Shown: positions 17,434-24,584 of the stretch, one piece after another | How positions within the stretch are numbered: position 1 is the first letter of the stretch | Layout of the letters: each line of letters opens with the position of its first letter | From: a virus | Virus record (IMG/VR): IMGVR_UViG_3300050343_000240 | Span: 1-58,238 of that record | Reading direction: 5' to 3' (one strand) | DNA length: 58,238 nt | Translations under genes and position numbers: made by a program | Notes under the pieces: model-generated | The model's input: only the letters and a program-made list of their open reading frames with translations | What the model was told of the DNA's origin: nothing | Database searches by the model: none

Positions 17434-18168
17434 TTAAAGTGTTTGGTTAAAAAAATATTGTGAAGGATCAAAACCTTCAGTCTTGTAAAATAGTTCATAA
17501 GCTTCTGTTGCTTTTCTTACTTTATTTAAACCAGATTCGTAAAACTTATCTGAACAATCGTATATACCAATTTGATGAGTGTTCTTATCTATTGCTATAA
17601 ACAACATATCATATCCAAATATTTTTCTGTAAATATAAGCTTGACTATCGTAATTATAGCGATAAGCTGAAGATTTAAATTTTAAAACATCTCCAGTAGT
17701 CTTCAAATCAATAATTAATTTTTCATTATGATTAACTATATCTGCTTTACCTTTCCAGAAGTTACCTTCTATTTCTTCTATGCCAGGCACTTCATATTCT
17801 ATTTTGCCTGGACCTTCTATAAAATCCTTGACTATGTTATTAGTCATCATTTTATCTCGCATCAATTCAATCTGATCAACTTCGTGTTGTAATAAGCATA
17901 ACTCACCTTCAGAAATTTCTTTATATTTCTTTGTATTTCTAGTAGTAGCTTCAATAACTTTATACTTTTTGAGTTTATCTGGCTCAAGTATTGCAGTATG
18001 AAAATAACCACCGACTAAAAAAGCGGGGATTTGCTTAGACGGTTTTTTAAAGTCTAAGGGATTGTTAATCAATGCGGAAATGTCTGAGTTACTTAAATAT
18101 TTTCTGCCAAATTCACCATAGTATTTAGCATCATCTTTAAGTTCATTAACTATTTCTTGTGATTTCAT
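17434..18168 (-). CDS. RecE/Cas4-like PD-(D/E)XK exonuclease
   Basis: A 244-residue nuclease of the RecE/lambda-exonuclease-like superfamily. Signature parts are GGYFHTAILEPDK (conserved His), the metal-binding core GKADIV then IIDLKTT (D-x-n-D-x-K), and the QAYIYRK helix. It would resect DNA ends to give single strands for the adjacent ERF annealing protein, whose gene it overlaps by 23 bases. Such exonuclease/annealase pairs are the two-component recombination systems of phages (as in RecE/RecT, Red). Cofactor residues are present; polarity is not predictable. Confidence 0.85.
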   Translation of the reverse strand: MKSQEIVNELKDDAKYYGEFGRKYLSNSDISALINNPLDFKKPSKQIPAFLVGGYFHTAILEPDKLKKYKVIEATTRNTKKYKEISEGELCLLQHEVDQIELMRDKMMTNNIVKDFIEGPGKIEYEVPGIEEIEGNFWKGKADIVNHNEKLIIDLKTTGDVLKFKSSAYRYNYDSQAYIYRKIFGYDMLFIAIDKNTHQIGIYDCSDKFYESGLNKVRKATEAYELFYKTEGFDPSQYFFNQTL

Positions 18169-18697
18169 ATGATTTTAATTCAGACATATCTGGTACAGAT
18201 ACATCGTATTTACTTGTAATAGTTGCAACATTACCACCTGACTTGATATATGTTATTGCTTTACTCCAGCTTTCAGAACCTTTTAATAGTTTTGTTTTAG
18301 ATTTTTTACCGTGAGTATTTGTAGCGTCAGCGTCAGCAGTGTCATCAATTAATAACAAGTTACCTAAAGCATACTTCTTACCATAGGATGAAGCAGAACC
18401 AAATTGTTGAGGTACTTGCATACCTTTTTGATTTAAGTCTACACCTACAATAGCAGTAGCTTGTATTTTAGAATCACCATCATGAATGCTAGCAACAGAT
18501 TCAATGATTGGTAATCCTGCAATTTCTTTTAAATTCTCTTCAATTGTAAAATACACTTCGTATTTTTTATTGATAGGTTTTAATGCTTCGAGAATGTCTT
18601 CGGCAGATCTGAAGTTGTACTTACCGAAAGAGTTGTAGCGAGATTTTTTTGCTTTAAACTCTTGTTGTATTAAACTTAATTTTTCTTGAATATTCAT
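18146..18697 (-). CDS. ERF-family single-strand annealing protein
   Basis: A 183-residue recombinase of the ERF superfamily. The family pattern is visible as KYNFRSAEDIL near residue 27 and as FGSASSYGKKYALGNLLLIDD near residues 98-119. Such proteins form rings on ssDNA and anneal complementary strands, giving genome circularisation and recombination. The gene overlaps the exonuclease gene downstream by 23 bases, forming an annealase-nuclease pair. Confidence 0.9.
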   Translation of the reverse strand: MNIQEKLSLIQQEFKAKKSRYNSFGKYNFRSAEDILEALKPINKKYEVYFTIEENLKEIAGLPIIESVASIHDGDSKIQATAIVGVDLNQKGMQVPQQFGSASSYGKKYALGNLLLIDDTADADATNTHGKKSKTKLLKGSESWSKAITYIKSGGNVATITSKYDVSVPDMSELKSYEITRNS

Positions 18698-18727
18698 ATT
18701 ATATATATTACATATTTTAGTGTTAAC

Positions 18728-19471
18728 CTACAGAAAATCAACTACTTGCGAAGGATCTGTAGTCTCAATTAATTTATTAATTGCATCGCGTTTTATTTGA
18801 GAAATTCTAACAAAAGCCGCTGTGCCTTTAATATTTAATTTTTCTGCTATTTGATTAGCTGACATTTTATCACAGTCTAATCCATAGCTCATTCTAAGTA
18901 CATCATATTCTTTTATACTTAGGTTCGCTTCCATTATACTTAAAAGATATTTATTTAAAATATCAATATTGTATTCTTTGGTTTTATCTGGTATTTCATA
19001 TACCATATTGTTTTCAGGTGATTCATTATCTATACTAGCGAAGATACTATTGAAAAACATTTGAACCATTTTTTCTTCTTGACCTGAATTTTTTCTTATT
19101 TCATTTAATTTATGTTCTGGTATTCTTATATTACCTCTATTAATATCTATAGCTCTTCGTATTGCGCCTTTAATACGTTTAGATATAAATGACTTTAAAG
19201 TACGTTCGGGATCAACAGAATCGGTTATCTTATCCCATTCAATGTTATCTACTGCATGTATCAATCCTATTGACCCTTCCTGTATAAAATCATTTATACT
19301 AAGCACACCTGAAGCTTGCTGTGTTGTTGAAAACTTCCGTGCTATAGTTTCTACTAAAGACATGTGCTTAATAATTAAGTCTTGTCTTTTATCACCTGTA
19401 TCTGGCTCTTCTCCATATGAATCTATGTCGTGTCTATACCTAACATAATTCTGTATATTATACTTCTTCAT
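18728..19471 (-). CDS. Phage sigma-70-family RNA polymerase sigma factor
   Basis: A 247-residue sigma-70-type factor. Region 2 is visible as HMSLVETIARKFS, then DFIQEGSIGLIHAVDNIEWDK, then FISKRIKGAIRRAI (residues about 33-110). Region 4 is visible as LSIKEYDVLRMSYGL, then MSANQIAEKLNIKG and RISQIKRDAINKL (about 178-235), with the HTH. It lacks a long region 1.1 and has a divergent region 3. It overlaps the upstream HTH-protein gene by 14 bases. As no phage RNA polymerase is seen, it probably redirects host RNA polymerase, most likely to late promoters; that target is inferred. Confidence 0.85.
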   Translation of the reverse strand: MKKYNIQNYVRYRHDIDSYGEEPDTGDKRQDLIIKHMSLVETIARKFSTTQQASGVLSINDFIQEGSIGLIHAVDNIEWDKITDSVDPERTLKSFISKRIKGAIRRAIDINRGNIRIPEHKLNEIRKNSGQEEKMVQMFFNSIFASIDNESPENNMVYEIPDKTKEYNIDILNKYLLSIMEANLSIKEYDVLRMSYGLDCDKMSANQIAEKLNIKGTAAFVRISQIKRDAINKLIETTDPSQVVDFL

Positions 19472-20075
19472 TTAATAATATTTTTTCCCTCTTAATCTCA
19501 GTCGTTATATTTCTATACACTGTTCTAGTAGAAACTTTCAGTGCTTTAGCTATAGTAGCGATAGTTATTTTACGGTTTGTATCGTGAATATACAACATTG
19601 TTTCATAAATATCGTTAGGCTCAGCCATTTTTTTGCGACCTATAAGTTTACCTACTATGCTAAGCTTCTCTGAAGTGCTTAACCCTGAGTGGTCTTTAAA
19701 TATTATTTTTCTTACTTTATTTTTAGGTGGTTCTTCTAAATCCATTTCAAATACTTCATCAACAGTATTTTTAATTGATGCATCTGTCAATGCTACTGTA
19801 ATGAACCCATTATCTTTATCCCCTATGAATTGTGCTAACTCTAATATATCATCATAAGTTAGTTGAGGATTTAAATACCATAACACAAGCAGATGCCATT
19901 TAAATGATCTGTAAGACGTTATCTTAGCCTTACTTCTGAATAGCTCATAACATTCACGAGTTCCATTCTCATAAAAATTACCCCAACTAAAAATTTCAGA
20001 AGGGGTATCAGTGATAGGATTGCGTCTGTATATGATGCGTCTTCGATTTAAATAATCAAGTTTTCTATGCGACAT
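19458..20075 (-). CDS. HTH DNA-binding protein upstream of the sigma factor
   Basis: A 205-residue protein with a helix-turn-helix near its C terminus (residues about 168-192, in ITIATIAKALKVSTRTVYRNI). The N-terminal two thirds are Tyr/Arg/Trp-rich and unrecognised. It overlaps the sigma gene by 14 bases, so the two are co-expressed. It could be a transcription regulator or replication-initiation protein. Confidence 0.7.
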   Translation of the reverse strand: MSHRKLDYLNRRRIIYRRNPITDTPSEIFSWGNFYENGTRECYELFRSKAKITSYRSFKWHLLVLWYLNPQLTYDDILELAQFIGDKDNGFITVALTDASIKNTVDEVFEMDLEEPPKNKVRKIIFKDHSGLSTSEKLSIVGKLIGRKKMAEPNDIYETMLYIHDTNRKITIATIAKALKVSTRTVYRNITTEIKREKILLNEEV

Positions 20076-20099
20076 TAGCCTGCTACTATAGTTATTTTA

Positions 20100-20201
20100 T
20101 TAGCTATCGTCACACTCTGGTCCGATAACCTCGTAAAGGATTTCTAAATCCTCTAATTCTTGTTTTGTAATATGATCTAACAGATCTTTTGTTTTACCCA
20201 T
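20100..20201 (-). CDS. Small acidic protein
   Basis: A 33-residue ORF starting MGKTKDLLDHITKQ, acidic at its C-terminal half. Its ATG overlaps the stop of the upstream 69-residue gene (TAATG). The composition and coupling suggest a real small gene. No function is known. Confidence 0.55.
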   Translation of the reverse strand: MGKTKDLLDHITKQELEDLEILYEVIGPECDDS

Positions 20202-20410
20202 TATAATAAAACTAATTTTAAATATTTTTGATATTCTTTCATTCTACTACTTATTTCTTGTAGTTCCTTAACCTTTTTATTTAATTCTTTACCTTTTAGT
20301 TCATCAATATTTTTAGCCTTTTGGCTAAGTTTCATGTGTAATGAAAATATATGATACCTAACTGAGGTTACATGTTTCTTTTTTCTTGATACTAATCTGT
20401 CTAAAATCAT
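20201..20410 (-). CDS. Small basic helical protein
   Basis: A 69-residue protein rich in Lys and Leu; a helix from residue 25 onward could form a coiled coil. It is packed with a one-base stop/start overlap to the 33-residue gene downstream. Its family is unknown. The start is uncertain because a 38-codon ORF overlaps its 5' end. Confidence 0.6.
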   Translation of the reverse strand: MILDRLVSRKKKHVTSVRYHIFSLHMKLSQKAKNIDELKGKELNKKVKELQEISSRMKEYQKYLKLVLL

Positions 20411-20474
20411 ATGTTTTTTCTTTTAATTTTATATAATCAGGTTTTTTTAAGTACTTGTATAATTTGTAACTCAT
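20358..20474 (-). CDS. Possible small Lys/Tyr-rich protein
   Basis: A 38-codon ORF starting MSYKLYKYLKKPDY, starting just after the 54-residue gene ends. It overlaps the 5' end of the 69-residue gene by 53 bases in another frame. The N terminus looks protein-like, but the overlap is long, so this call is weak. Confidence 0.35.
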   Translation of the reverse strand: MSYKLYKYLKKPDYIKLKEKTYDFRQISIKKKETCNLS

Positions 20475-20475
20475 T

Positions 20476-20640
20476 TTAATATAATTCAATAAATTCTATA
20501 TCTACTTCTGGTGGATAGTATCTTAATATACCTTCTACCGTTTCATCTTGTGCTTTTTGAGACATCTCTAAATTAATAAGATAATCAAGTTTTTTACCTT
20601 TATACTTAACAATTAGTCGTCCCATACGTAAATTTTGCAT
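20476..20640 (-). CDS. Small hypothetical protein
   Basis: A 54-residue ORF starting MQNLRMGRLIVKYKGK and ending in an acidic, aromatic tail. The start overlaps the stop of the upstream 91-residue gene (TGATG). It was found by reading the gap between two longer genes and has normal codon usage. No family was recognised. Confidence 0.6.
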   Translation of the reverse strand: MQNLRMGRLIVKYKGKKLDYLINLEMSQKAQDETVEGILRYYPPEVDIEFIELY

Positions 20641-20915
20641 CATAGCTTTTGTATTTTAGTTCTGATCATTCTGATCTTATTCTTAATCATATTTGCTTTC
20701 TCATACTCTTCTTCTTTTACATAAGTATCTAAGAGTTCTTCTAGCTTCATTAATTCAATATGCAAATACTCAAGCTCGTCTACATGTTTAGAATTACCGA
20801 ATTCATCACTAATTATATAAGTGTTGTTTTCTTTTTCATAACTTTCTTGTTGCTTCATTAATTTTTCAAATAAAGCTTCAGCAATTTTATTTATATCGTC
20901 TTCGGTTAAACTCAT
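20640..20915 (-). CDS. Small protein with a UVR-motif-like C terminus
   Basis: A 91-residue acidic helical protein. The last 25 residues, starting VKEEEYEKANMIKNKI, resemble the UvrB/UvrC interaction (UVR) motif, a short helical hairpin used for protein contacts. No catalytic domain is present. It is followed by an overlapping small gene. Confidence 0.6.
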   Translation of the reverse strand: MSLTEDDINKIAEALFEKLMKQQESYEKENNTYIISDEFGNSKHVDELEYLHIELMKLEELLDTYVKEEEYEKANMIKNKIRMIRTKIQKL

Positions 20916-20942
20916 GCGGTTCTTATTATATTACTATTTATT

Positions 20943-21125
20943 TTATTTATTTAATAATTCGTAAAGTTCAGATTTCATTTTAATAATAGCTTCGGAAGCT
21001 TGAATGATTTCGTGTATAGCATTCGCTTCGTCATCCGTTATAACACGATTTCTAAAGTTAATAGTCTGTAAACCATGCACAAAATTCCATATTGTAGCTG
21101 CTGTTTCGGAGATGTTATTTAACAT
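20943..21125 (-). CDS. Small helical hypothetical protein
   Basis: A 60-residue protein, predicted helical from its composition, overlapping the end of the KTSC-domain gene by 11 bases. No recognised motif. Confidence 0.6.
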   Translation of the reverse strand: MLNNISETAATIWNFVHGLQTINFRNRVITDDEANAIHEIIQASEAIIKMKSELYELLNK

Positions 21126-21342
21126 GTTTGAATTTATAATTTCTTAATATATACTTATTTATAAATTTACCTATAGAATGAGAGGATCTCATACCTTGAA
21201 ATGTAAATCTAGGTACATCCATATAATCATAACGTTTACCGTTGTTGAATGTTATACTCAACAATTTAGTTTCATAATTATAGTCTGCTCGTTTGATTGC
21301 TTGTGAATCTACTTTAATTGTTTCTTTTTTTAATTTAATCAT
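21115..21342 (-). CDS. KTSC-domain protein
   Basis: A 75-residue protein with the KTSC domain pattern: VDSQAIKRADYNYETKLL, then ITFNNGKRYDYMDVP, ending in a conserved aromatic/Lys segment. The domain occurs alone in phages and next to lysyl-tRNA synthetase in bacteria and may bind nucleic acid; its role is not established. It overlaps the DnaA-like gene by 4 bases. Confidence 0.8.
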   Translation of the reverse strand: MIKLKKETIKVDSQAIKRADYNYETKLLSITFNNGKRYDYMDVPRFTFQGMRSSHSIGKFINKYILRNYKFKHVK

Positions 21343-21737
21343 AATCCTAATTTATTTATTTTGTCTTCTAATTTATATACTTTATCTAATAATTTATCAA
21401 ATGTAAAATCAATATTATCTTTTTTACCGGGTTTAATATATTTTTTATCTAGTTGGCTTGCAATATGATCATAAACATCTTGCATATATGGATCGTATTT
21501 AGCTTCCATATCATATTTATTAAGACCATTAATTACTGTAGCGTGTTCGCGTTTAACGACTCTACCTATCTTAGTTAGGCTTGCATACCTACAATAGTTT
21601 TTAGCTAGTTTAAAGTATATAAAACGGCCTTGATATACGTCTCGTCTTCTACCTTTCTGTGTTAAGTCTTTGATTTTTAATCTTTTTTGAACCATTTCAA
21701 GTACTGATTCAGGTTGTATTATATCTTGTAATTCCAT
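21339..21737 (-). CDS. DnaA domain-IV-like DNA-binding protein
   Basis: A 132-residue protein whose residues about 30-75 match the C-terminal DNA-binding domain of DnaA: a basic helix (RRRDVYQGRFIYFKLAKNY), SLTKIGRVVKREHATVING and a following helix. The REHATVING segment corresponds to the GRDHSTVxxA signature that reads DnaA boxes. No AAA+ domain is present. The C-terminal third is a coiled coil. It could compete with or recruit host DnaA, or mark the phage origin. A leftward promoter-like element lies immediately upstream (21740-21773). Confidence 0.8.
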   Translation of the reverse strand: MELQDIIQPESVLEMVQKRLKIKDLTQKGRRRDVYQGRFIYFKLAKNYCRYASLTKIGRVVKREHATVINGLNKYDMEAKYDPYMQDVYDHIASQLDKKYIKPGKKDNIDFTFDKLLDKVYKLEDKINKLGL

Positions 21738-21739
21738 AT

Positions 21740-21773
21740 TTATTATCTGTTTTTATTCGTGTTTATCTTGTAA
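21740..21773 (-). promoter_or_regulatory. Leftward 34-bp promoter-like element (copy 8)
   Basis: Read leftward it has TTACAA at positions 1-6, ACGA at 14-17 and a GATAAT box at 27-32, like the other copies. It ends 3 bases upstream of the DnaA-like gene start. The last block is the least conserved of the 34-bp set (AGATAATAA). Confidence 0.65.
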
Positions 21774-21966
21774 ATTTATATATTGAATTGTGAGTGAATT
21801 TTGTTTTATGTAATTTTTTACCTGTGAATATTAAATCACGATTTTTACTATAATCACTATCTGTAAATGGCTTACAATGGCCATGCACATCAGTTTCAGC
21901 TTTCCATTTAGCTGCGTTAGCTTTCTTTTTATCTTCCATGTATTGTTTTAATTCTTGTATTGTCAT
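21763..21966 (-). CDS. Small basic hypothetical protein
   Basis: A 67-residue protein rich in Lys and aromatic residues, starting MTIQELKQYMEDKKK. Its ATG overlaps the stop of the upstream 45-residue gene (TAATG). It precedes the DnaA-like gene, and its last codons overlap a promoter-like element. Function unknown. Confidence 0.65.
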   Translation of the reverse strand: MTIQELKQYMEDKKKANAAKWKAETDVHGHCKPFTDSDYSKNRDLIFTGKKLHKTKFTHNSIYKFTR

Positions 21967-22103
21967 TAGTATAAAGGTTTAGTGTATTGCTCGTCAGTTT
22001 TCCAGTGGTTCATAATATGTTCACCAGTTGAATTATCTATATAATACGTGAAAGTACCTATAGTTATATATACTGATTTTTCGGATCGTACGTCTATAAT
22101 CAT
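21966..22103 (-). CDS. Small hypothetical protein
   Basis: A 45-residue ORF starting MIIDVRSEKSVYITIG. It has an ATGA overlap with the gene upstream and a TAATG overlap with the gene downstream. The predicted short beta strands and an HW motif resemble nothing I recognise. Confidence 0.6.
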   Translation of the reverse strand: MIIDVRSEKSVYITIGTFTYYIDNSTGEHIMNHWKTDEQYTKPLY

Positions 22104-22231
22104 GATATTTCTTTTATATAATTTAATGCCGCTTTTTCTGTATTAAAATCTTTATAGCCAGCATATATTTCATTCTTTTTCCAAAGAACTCTGTATTGAT
22201 CGTTAATAGTTAATTTAATTTTTGTTTTCAT
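22100..22231 (-). CDS. Small basic hypothetical protein
   Basis: A 43-residue ORF starting MKTKIKLTINDQYRVLWK. Four-base overlaps (ATGA) link it to both neighbours, good evidence for a translated chain. No family was recognised. Confidence 0.6.
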   Translation of the reverse strand: MKTKIKLTINDQYRVLWKKNEIYAGYKDFNTEKAALNYIKEIS

Positions 22232-22470
22232 GCTGTTAATTCTTTTGCCATATATGTTGTATATGGTGTTTTTGTTTTCATTGGTTCAACTAGTTCGGCT
22301 ATGCGTAGCCATACCTTTAGGTTGCTAATGTCACCCATAACTAGTTTATAAGATAGTTCAGGCCAAGCAACTTGGTGTCTGTTTTTAAATTGAGTACGTA
22401 TACTTAATCTGTAGTGTGCTATTTTAGATATTAGCTTTGCCTCAATTCGATCGTCGATTGGATTTGTCAT
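22228..22470 (-). CDS. Hypothetical early protein
   Basis: An 80-residue protein from the ATG at 22470 (MTNPIDDRIEAKL). An upstream in-frame Met would add 17 unlikely hydrophobic residues from the structured region, so it was rejected. The protein is mostly helical, with a central RHQVAWPELSYKL segment. It ends with an ATGA overlap onto the next gene. Confidence 0.6.
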   Translation of the reverse strand: MTNPIDDRIEAKLISKIAHYRLSIRTQFKNRHQVAWPELSYKLVMGDISNLKVWLRIAELVEPMKTKTPYTTYMAKELTA

Positions 22471-22502
22471 ATTGTTTATTTTAAAGTTATTATTTAATAT
22501 TG

Positions 22503-22734
22503 TACAGGAGAGAAGGAACATTACCCTTGCTTCATCTCGAGATTCTATTTACCCGTCGGCAATCTCCTGTAGATTGTTAGTTAAGCCAAACCGCCCCAGA
22601 GAATGTCTGGTATTTTTTCAAGGCGGCTAGCTCAACATGAAACACACAACTAAGTGCTTTTGATGGTGTCCATTTGAGGTTCTTCAGGTAGCTAATCCCT
22701 ATCCTCGACGAAGCCAACGTGGTAGAGGACCATC
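22503..22734 (-). ncRNA. Candidate structured RNA, no recognised family
   Basis: This 232-base stretch has no convincing gene, is clearly richer in G/C than its surroundings and is full of complementary segments. These include a 9-bp perfect pair (22503-22511 with 22563-22571) and a double-stem hairpin (CCGCC 22591-22595 with GGCGG 22622-22626, enclosing CCAGA/TCTGG at 22596-22610). There is also a closing pair GATGGT/ACCATC (22662-22667 with 22729-22734). A 6-bp hairpin around the first helix could form an alternative fold. It lies within the leftward early transcript between two small genes. It does not show tRNA, tmRNA, RNase P or group I/II intron signatures. The minus strand is assumed from the surrounding genes. 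Confidence 0.5.
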
Positions 22735-22741
22735 ATAAATG

Positions 22742-22888
22742 TTATAACTGTTGGTTCAGTATGTAGTTAATAACTTGACTAGGTGTACCAGTCATTGTAC
22801 GTTCTTCATTGTATAGATCTTTGAACGTTAAGCTATAGAACTTTGGTTTGTGTATAGCAAACTTTGTGTTGTGTTTGTTGCCTGCCAT
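22742..22888 (-). CDS. Small basic hypothetical protein
   Basis: A 48-residue ORF starting MAGNKHNTKFAIHKPKF. Its ATG overlaps the stop of the 76-residue gene upstream (TAATG). Its stop lies about 8 bases before the structured region at 22503-22734. No family was recognised. Confidence 0.6.
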   Translation of the reverse strand: MAGNKHNTKFAIHKPKFYSLTFKDLYNEERTMTGTPSQVINYILNQQL

Positions 22889-23118
22889 TACTTTGTATTT
22901 GTAGTTTCAATTTGTTTTTCGTTTTCAAGCTTTGTTATTACGTCATGAAGCTTAACTGTTATATAGTCAATTATATCTTCTACGTCAAAGCCATCGGCCC
23001 ATACTACAGGTACAAACTTTTCGAGCATGTATCTTGTATCCCAGTCGGCATTAGTTAGTTTTTCAATGCGACTGATTTTGTTTTGTAAGTCTAAGTAATT
23101 TTTTAATTGTGTGTTCAT
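22888..23118 (-). CDS. Small acidic hypothetical protein
   Basis: A 76-residue helical acidic protein starting MNTQLKNYLDLQNK. It is the first gene after the promoter-like element at 23146-23179, with an A/C-rich leader (AACAAACAAACAA) before its ATG. Function unknown. Confidence 0.65.
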   Translation of the reverse strand: MNTQLKNYLDLQNKISRIEKLTNADWDTRYMLEKFVPVVWADGFDVEDIIDYITVKLHDVITKLENEKQIETTNTK

Positions 23119-23145
23119 AATATTTAATTGTTTGTTTGTTCGTTA

Positions 23146-23179
23146 ATAATATCCGTTATGCTTCGTGTTTACTTTGTAA
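23146..23179 (-). promoter_or_regulatory. Leftward 34-bp promoter-like element (copy 7)
   Basis: Same 34-base frame as the other copies: TTACAA at 1-6, ACACGA at 12-17, GGATATTAT at 26-34. It overlaps the 3' end of the 109-residue gene and is followed 27 bases later by the ATG of the 76-residue gene. Confidence 0.7.
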
Positions 23180-23485
23180 TTCTTCATCATTGCATTCAAT
23201 AAAGTTTTCAACTTCATACTCAGGGAAGAACTCATCTACGTCTGAGCAATATACATTTGCATCTTCATCTAATTCTGATATAGTTTCTATTAAAGTATCA
23301 AAATCTGGTTTGTAATAGAATACATCATTCTCCCAATCTATGTTAGATACGTCGTGTGATACTACATAGATTTCATAACCATCTGCAGTTGTTTGCGTGT
23401 AGATATGTAGATCGCAGTATTTTCCGTAGTCTTCTGTAATTTTATCTATGTTTAATATTTTTGTTAGTTGTTCAATGTGTGTCAT
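23156..23485 (-). CDS. Acidic hypothetical early protein
   Basis: A 109-residue, strongly acidic protein (long run of Asp/Glu in the C-terminal half). Acidic small early proteins are often DNA mimics or inhibitors of host enzymes, but no such family is recognised here. It has an ATGA overlap with the gene upstream. Confidence 0.7.
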   Translation of the reverse strand: MTHIEQLTKILNIDKITEDYGKYCDLHIYTQTTADGYEIYVVSHDVSNIDWENDVFYYKPDFDTLIETISELDEDANVYCSDVDEFFPEYEVENFIECNDEELQSKHEA

Positions 23486-23661
23486 TTTGTAATTCTTTTA
23501 ATTAATGTAAATAATATTTGTTGTTTTACTTTTAGTTCTAATTCGTTGAAGTCATCACCATCAAAGTTTTTATTTGTAACCTGCCAGTGTATTGTATTAT
23601 CAATGTGCTCATCAATTTCTTCAACACATTGTTCTGCTAATAATCTAATAATTTTGTTCAT
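23482..23661 (-). CDS. Small acidic hypothetical protein
   Basis: A 59-residue ORF starting MNKIIRLLAEQCVEEIDEH. Four-base ATGA overlaps at both ends tie it to its neighbours. Predicted all-helical; function unknown. Confidence 0.65.
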   Translation of the reverse strand: MNKIIRLLAEQCVEEIDEHIDNTIHWQVTNKNFDGDDFNELELKVKQQILFTLIKRITK

Positions 23662-23858
23662 GCTATTTCAAGATTAAGTTGTTGTGCTACGTAGTTGATA
23701 TGCCTCGACGTCGTTGGACTATGCGATCCGACGCCGGGGACATACCAGTTCACCAAATGAAGCTTGTTATTTTTTACTGTTGCAACGCATGTATCATAAG
23801 AATAAATATCATTGCCAACTTGTTTTAGATTTTGTTTGTATCTGTCAAATGTTTTCAT
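23658..23858 (-). CDS. Conserved small phage protein
   Basis: A 66-residue protein starting MKTFDRYKQNLKQVG, with the segment VNWYVPGVGSHSPTTSRHINY. I recall this pattern from small hypothetical proteins in many phages, where a Ser/Thr/His cluster is conserved, but no function. A diverged promoter-like element precedes it (23885-23925). Confidence 0.7.
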   Translation of the reverse strand: MKTFDRYKQNLKQVGNDIYSYDTCVATVKNNKLHLVNWYVPGVGSHSPTTSRHINYVAQQLNLEIA

Positions 23859-23884
23859 GTGTGTGTTTGTTTGTTGTTTCGTTA

Positions 23885-23925
23885 ATAATATCCGTTTGTC
23901 ACCACTCGTGTTAAGTCTGTTGTAA
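23885..23925 (-). promoter_or_regulatory. Leftward promoter-like element, diverged copy (6)
   Basis: Contains TTACAA, TTAACACGA and GGATATTAT in the same order as the 34-bp elements. The spacing is longer (12 instead of 8 bases between ACGA and GGAT, and three more between TTACAA and ACGA). It is followed by an A/C-rich leader and the ATG at 23858. Confidence 0.5.
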
Positions 23926-23926
23926 T

Positions 23927-24142
23927 TTATCCGATATAATCTAATAGTTTTTTTATCTTCTTTAGATTCTTGTGTGCACTTTGGGCACTCATAAATTGTG
24001 CGTAGTCTGGTCCAACTGCGACTAATTCATTCACTGTTTTTTTAACCATATATAATTTTTCTTTAGTTGTAAATGGTTCATTCAGTATTCCCATTGGGTC
24101 GTTGTTCAATATTTCTTTTAGTATTTCGTCTTTAGTCTTCAT
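23927..24142 (-). CDS. Small helical hypothetical protein
   Basis: A 71-residue protein starting MKTKDEILKEILNNDP, largely helical and Lys-rich. It overlaps the gene upstream by 11 bases. No family was recognised. Confidence 0.65.
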   Translation of the reverse strand: MKTKDEILKEILNNDPMGILNEPFTTKEKLYMVKKTVNELVAVGPDYAQFMSAQSAHKNLKKIKKLLDYIG

Positions 24143-24296
24143 ATAATTTTATATTGTCATCAGGGTGATATTGAAATTTATCTTTTGGTGCTCGAGGTGT
24201 TAATGTGGGTCGCTCCCATTTGTATCCTAGTATTGGGTTAATTCCATAATTCCAGAAGTCCCAAGGCATTTCGTTTTTAGTATCCGTATCTTGCAT
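24132..24296 (-). CDS. Small hypothetical protein
   Basis: A 54-residue ORF starting MQDTDTKNEMPWDFWNY, rich in Trp, Tyr and Pro. It overlaps both neighbours by 11 and 20 bases. The aromatic/proline composition is unlike a random AT-rich frame, supporting a real gene. Confidence 0.6.
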   Translation of the reverse strand: MQDTDTKNEMPWDFWNYGINPILGYKWERPTLTPRAPKDKFQYHPDDNIKLYED

Positions 24297-24474
24297 AATG
24301 TTTGATTGTATTTATACTTGCTTTATTAAATTGTTTAACTCGTTTTCTGTAGTTCGCATCAAGGCAATACTTCTTCATTGCATTCACAGAAGCGATTCCG
24401 TGATCTGTACCGTGTTCTTTTTCGAACTCTTGTATTTGTATTAGCTTAGCGTCTATTTGTTCTTGTGTGATCAT
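24277..24474 (-). CDS. Small basic hypothetical protein
   Basis: A 65-residue protein starting MITQEQIDAKLIQIQEF, helical with a basic C-terminal half. ATGA overlap with the gene upstream. Function unknown. Confidence 0.65.
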   Translation of the reverse strand: MITQEQIDAKLIQIQEFEKEHGTDHGIASVNAMKKYCLDANYRKRVKQFNKASINTIKHYARYGY

Positions 24475-24584
24475 TTTAATGTCATTGTTATTAATTCAAA
24501 TTCTTCGTTTGTGATGATGCCTTCCATCAGTGCACCAAATTCTTTTGAGACGTCACGTCCTGTGTATTTGTTTACTATTGTCAT
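24471..24584 (-). CDS. Small hypothetical protein
   Basis: A 37-residue ORF starting MTIVNKYTGRDVSKEFG. It is joined to both neighbours by four-base ATGA overlaps, the main support for translation. Confidence 0.55.
   Translation of the reverse strand: MTIVNKYTGRDVSKEFGALMEGIITNEEFELITMTLK

Noticed and set aside
17418-17498. Extended N terminus for the 55-residue protein before the SSB
   Set aside because: The added codons overlap the nuclease gene and give an unlikely hydrophobic leader; the internal ATG has the A-rich leader typical of this genome.
22503-22734. tRNA, tmRNA or RNase P RNA in the structured region
   Set aside because: No T-loop, acceptor stem, tag-like reading frame or RNase P conserved core was found on either strand.
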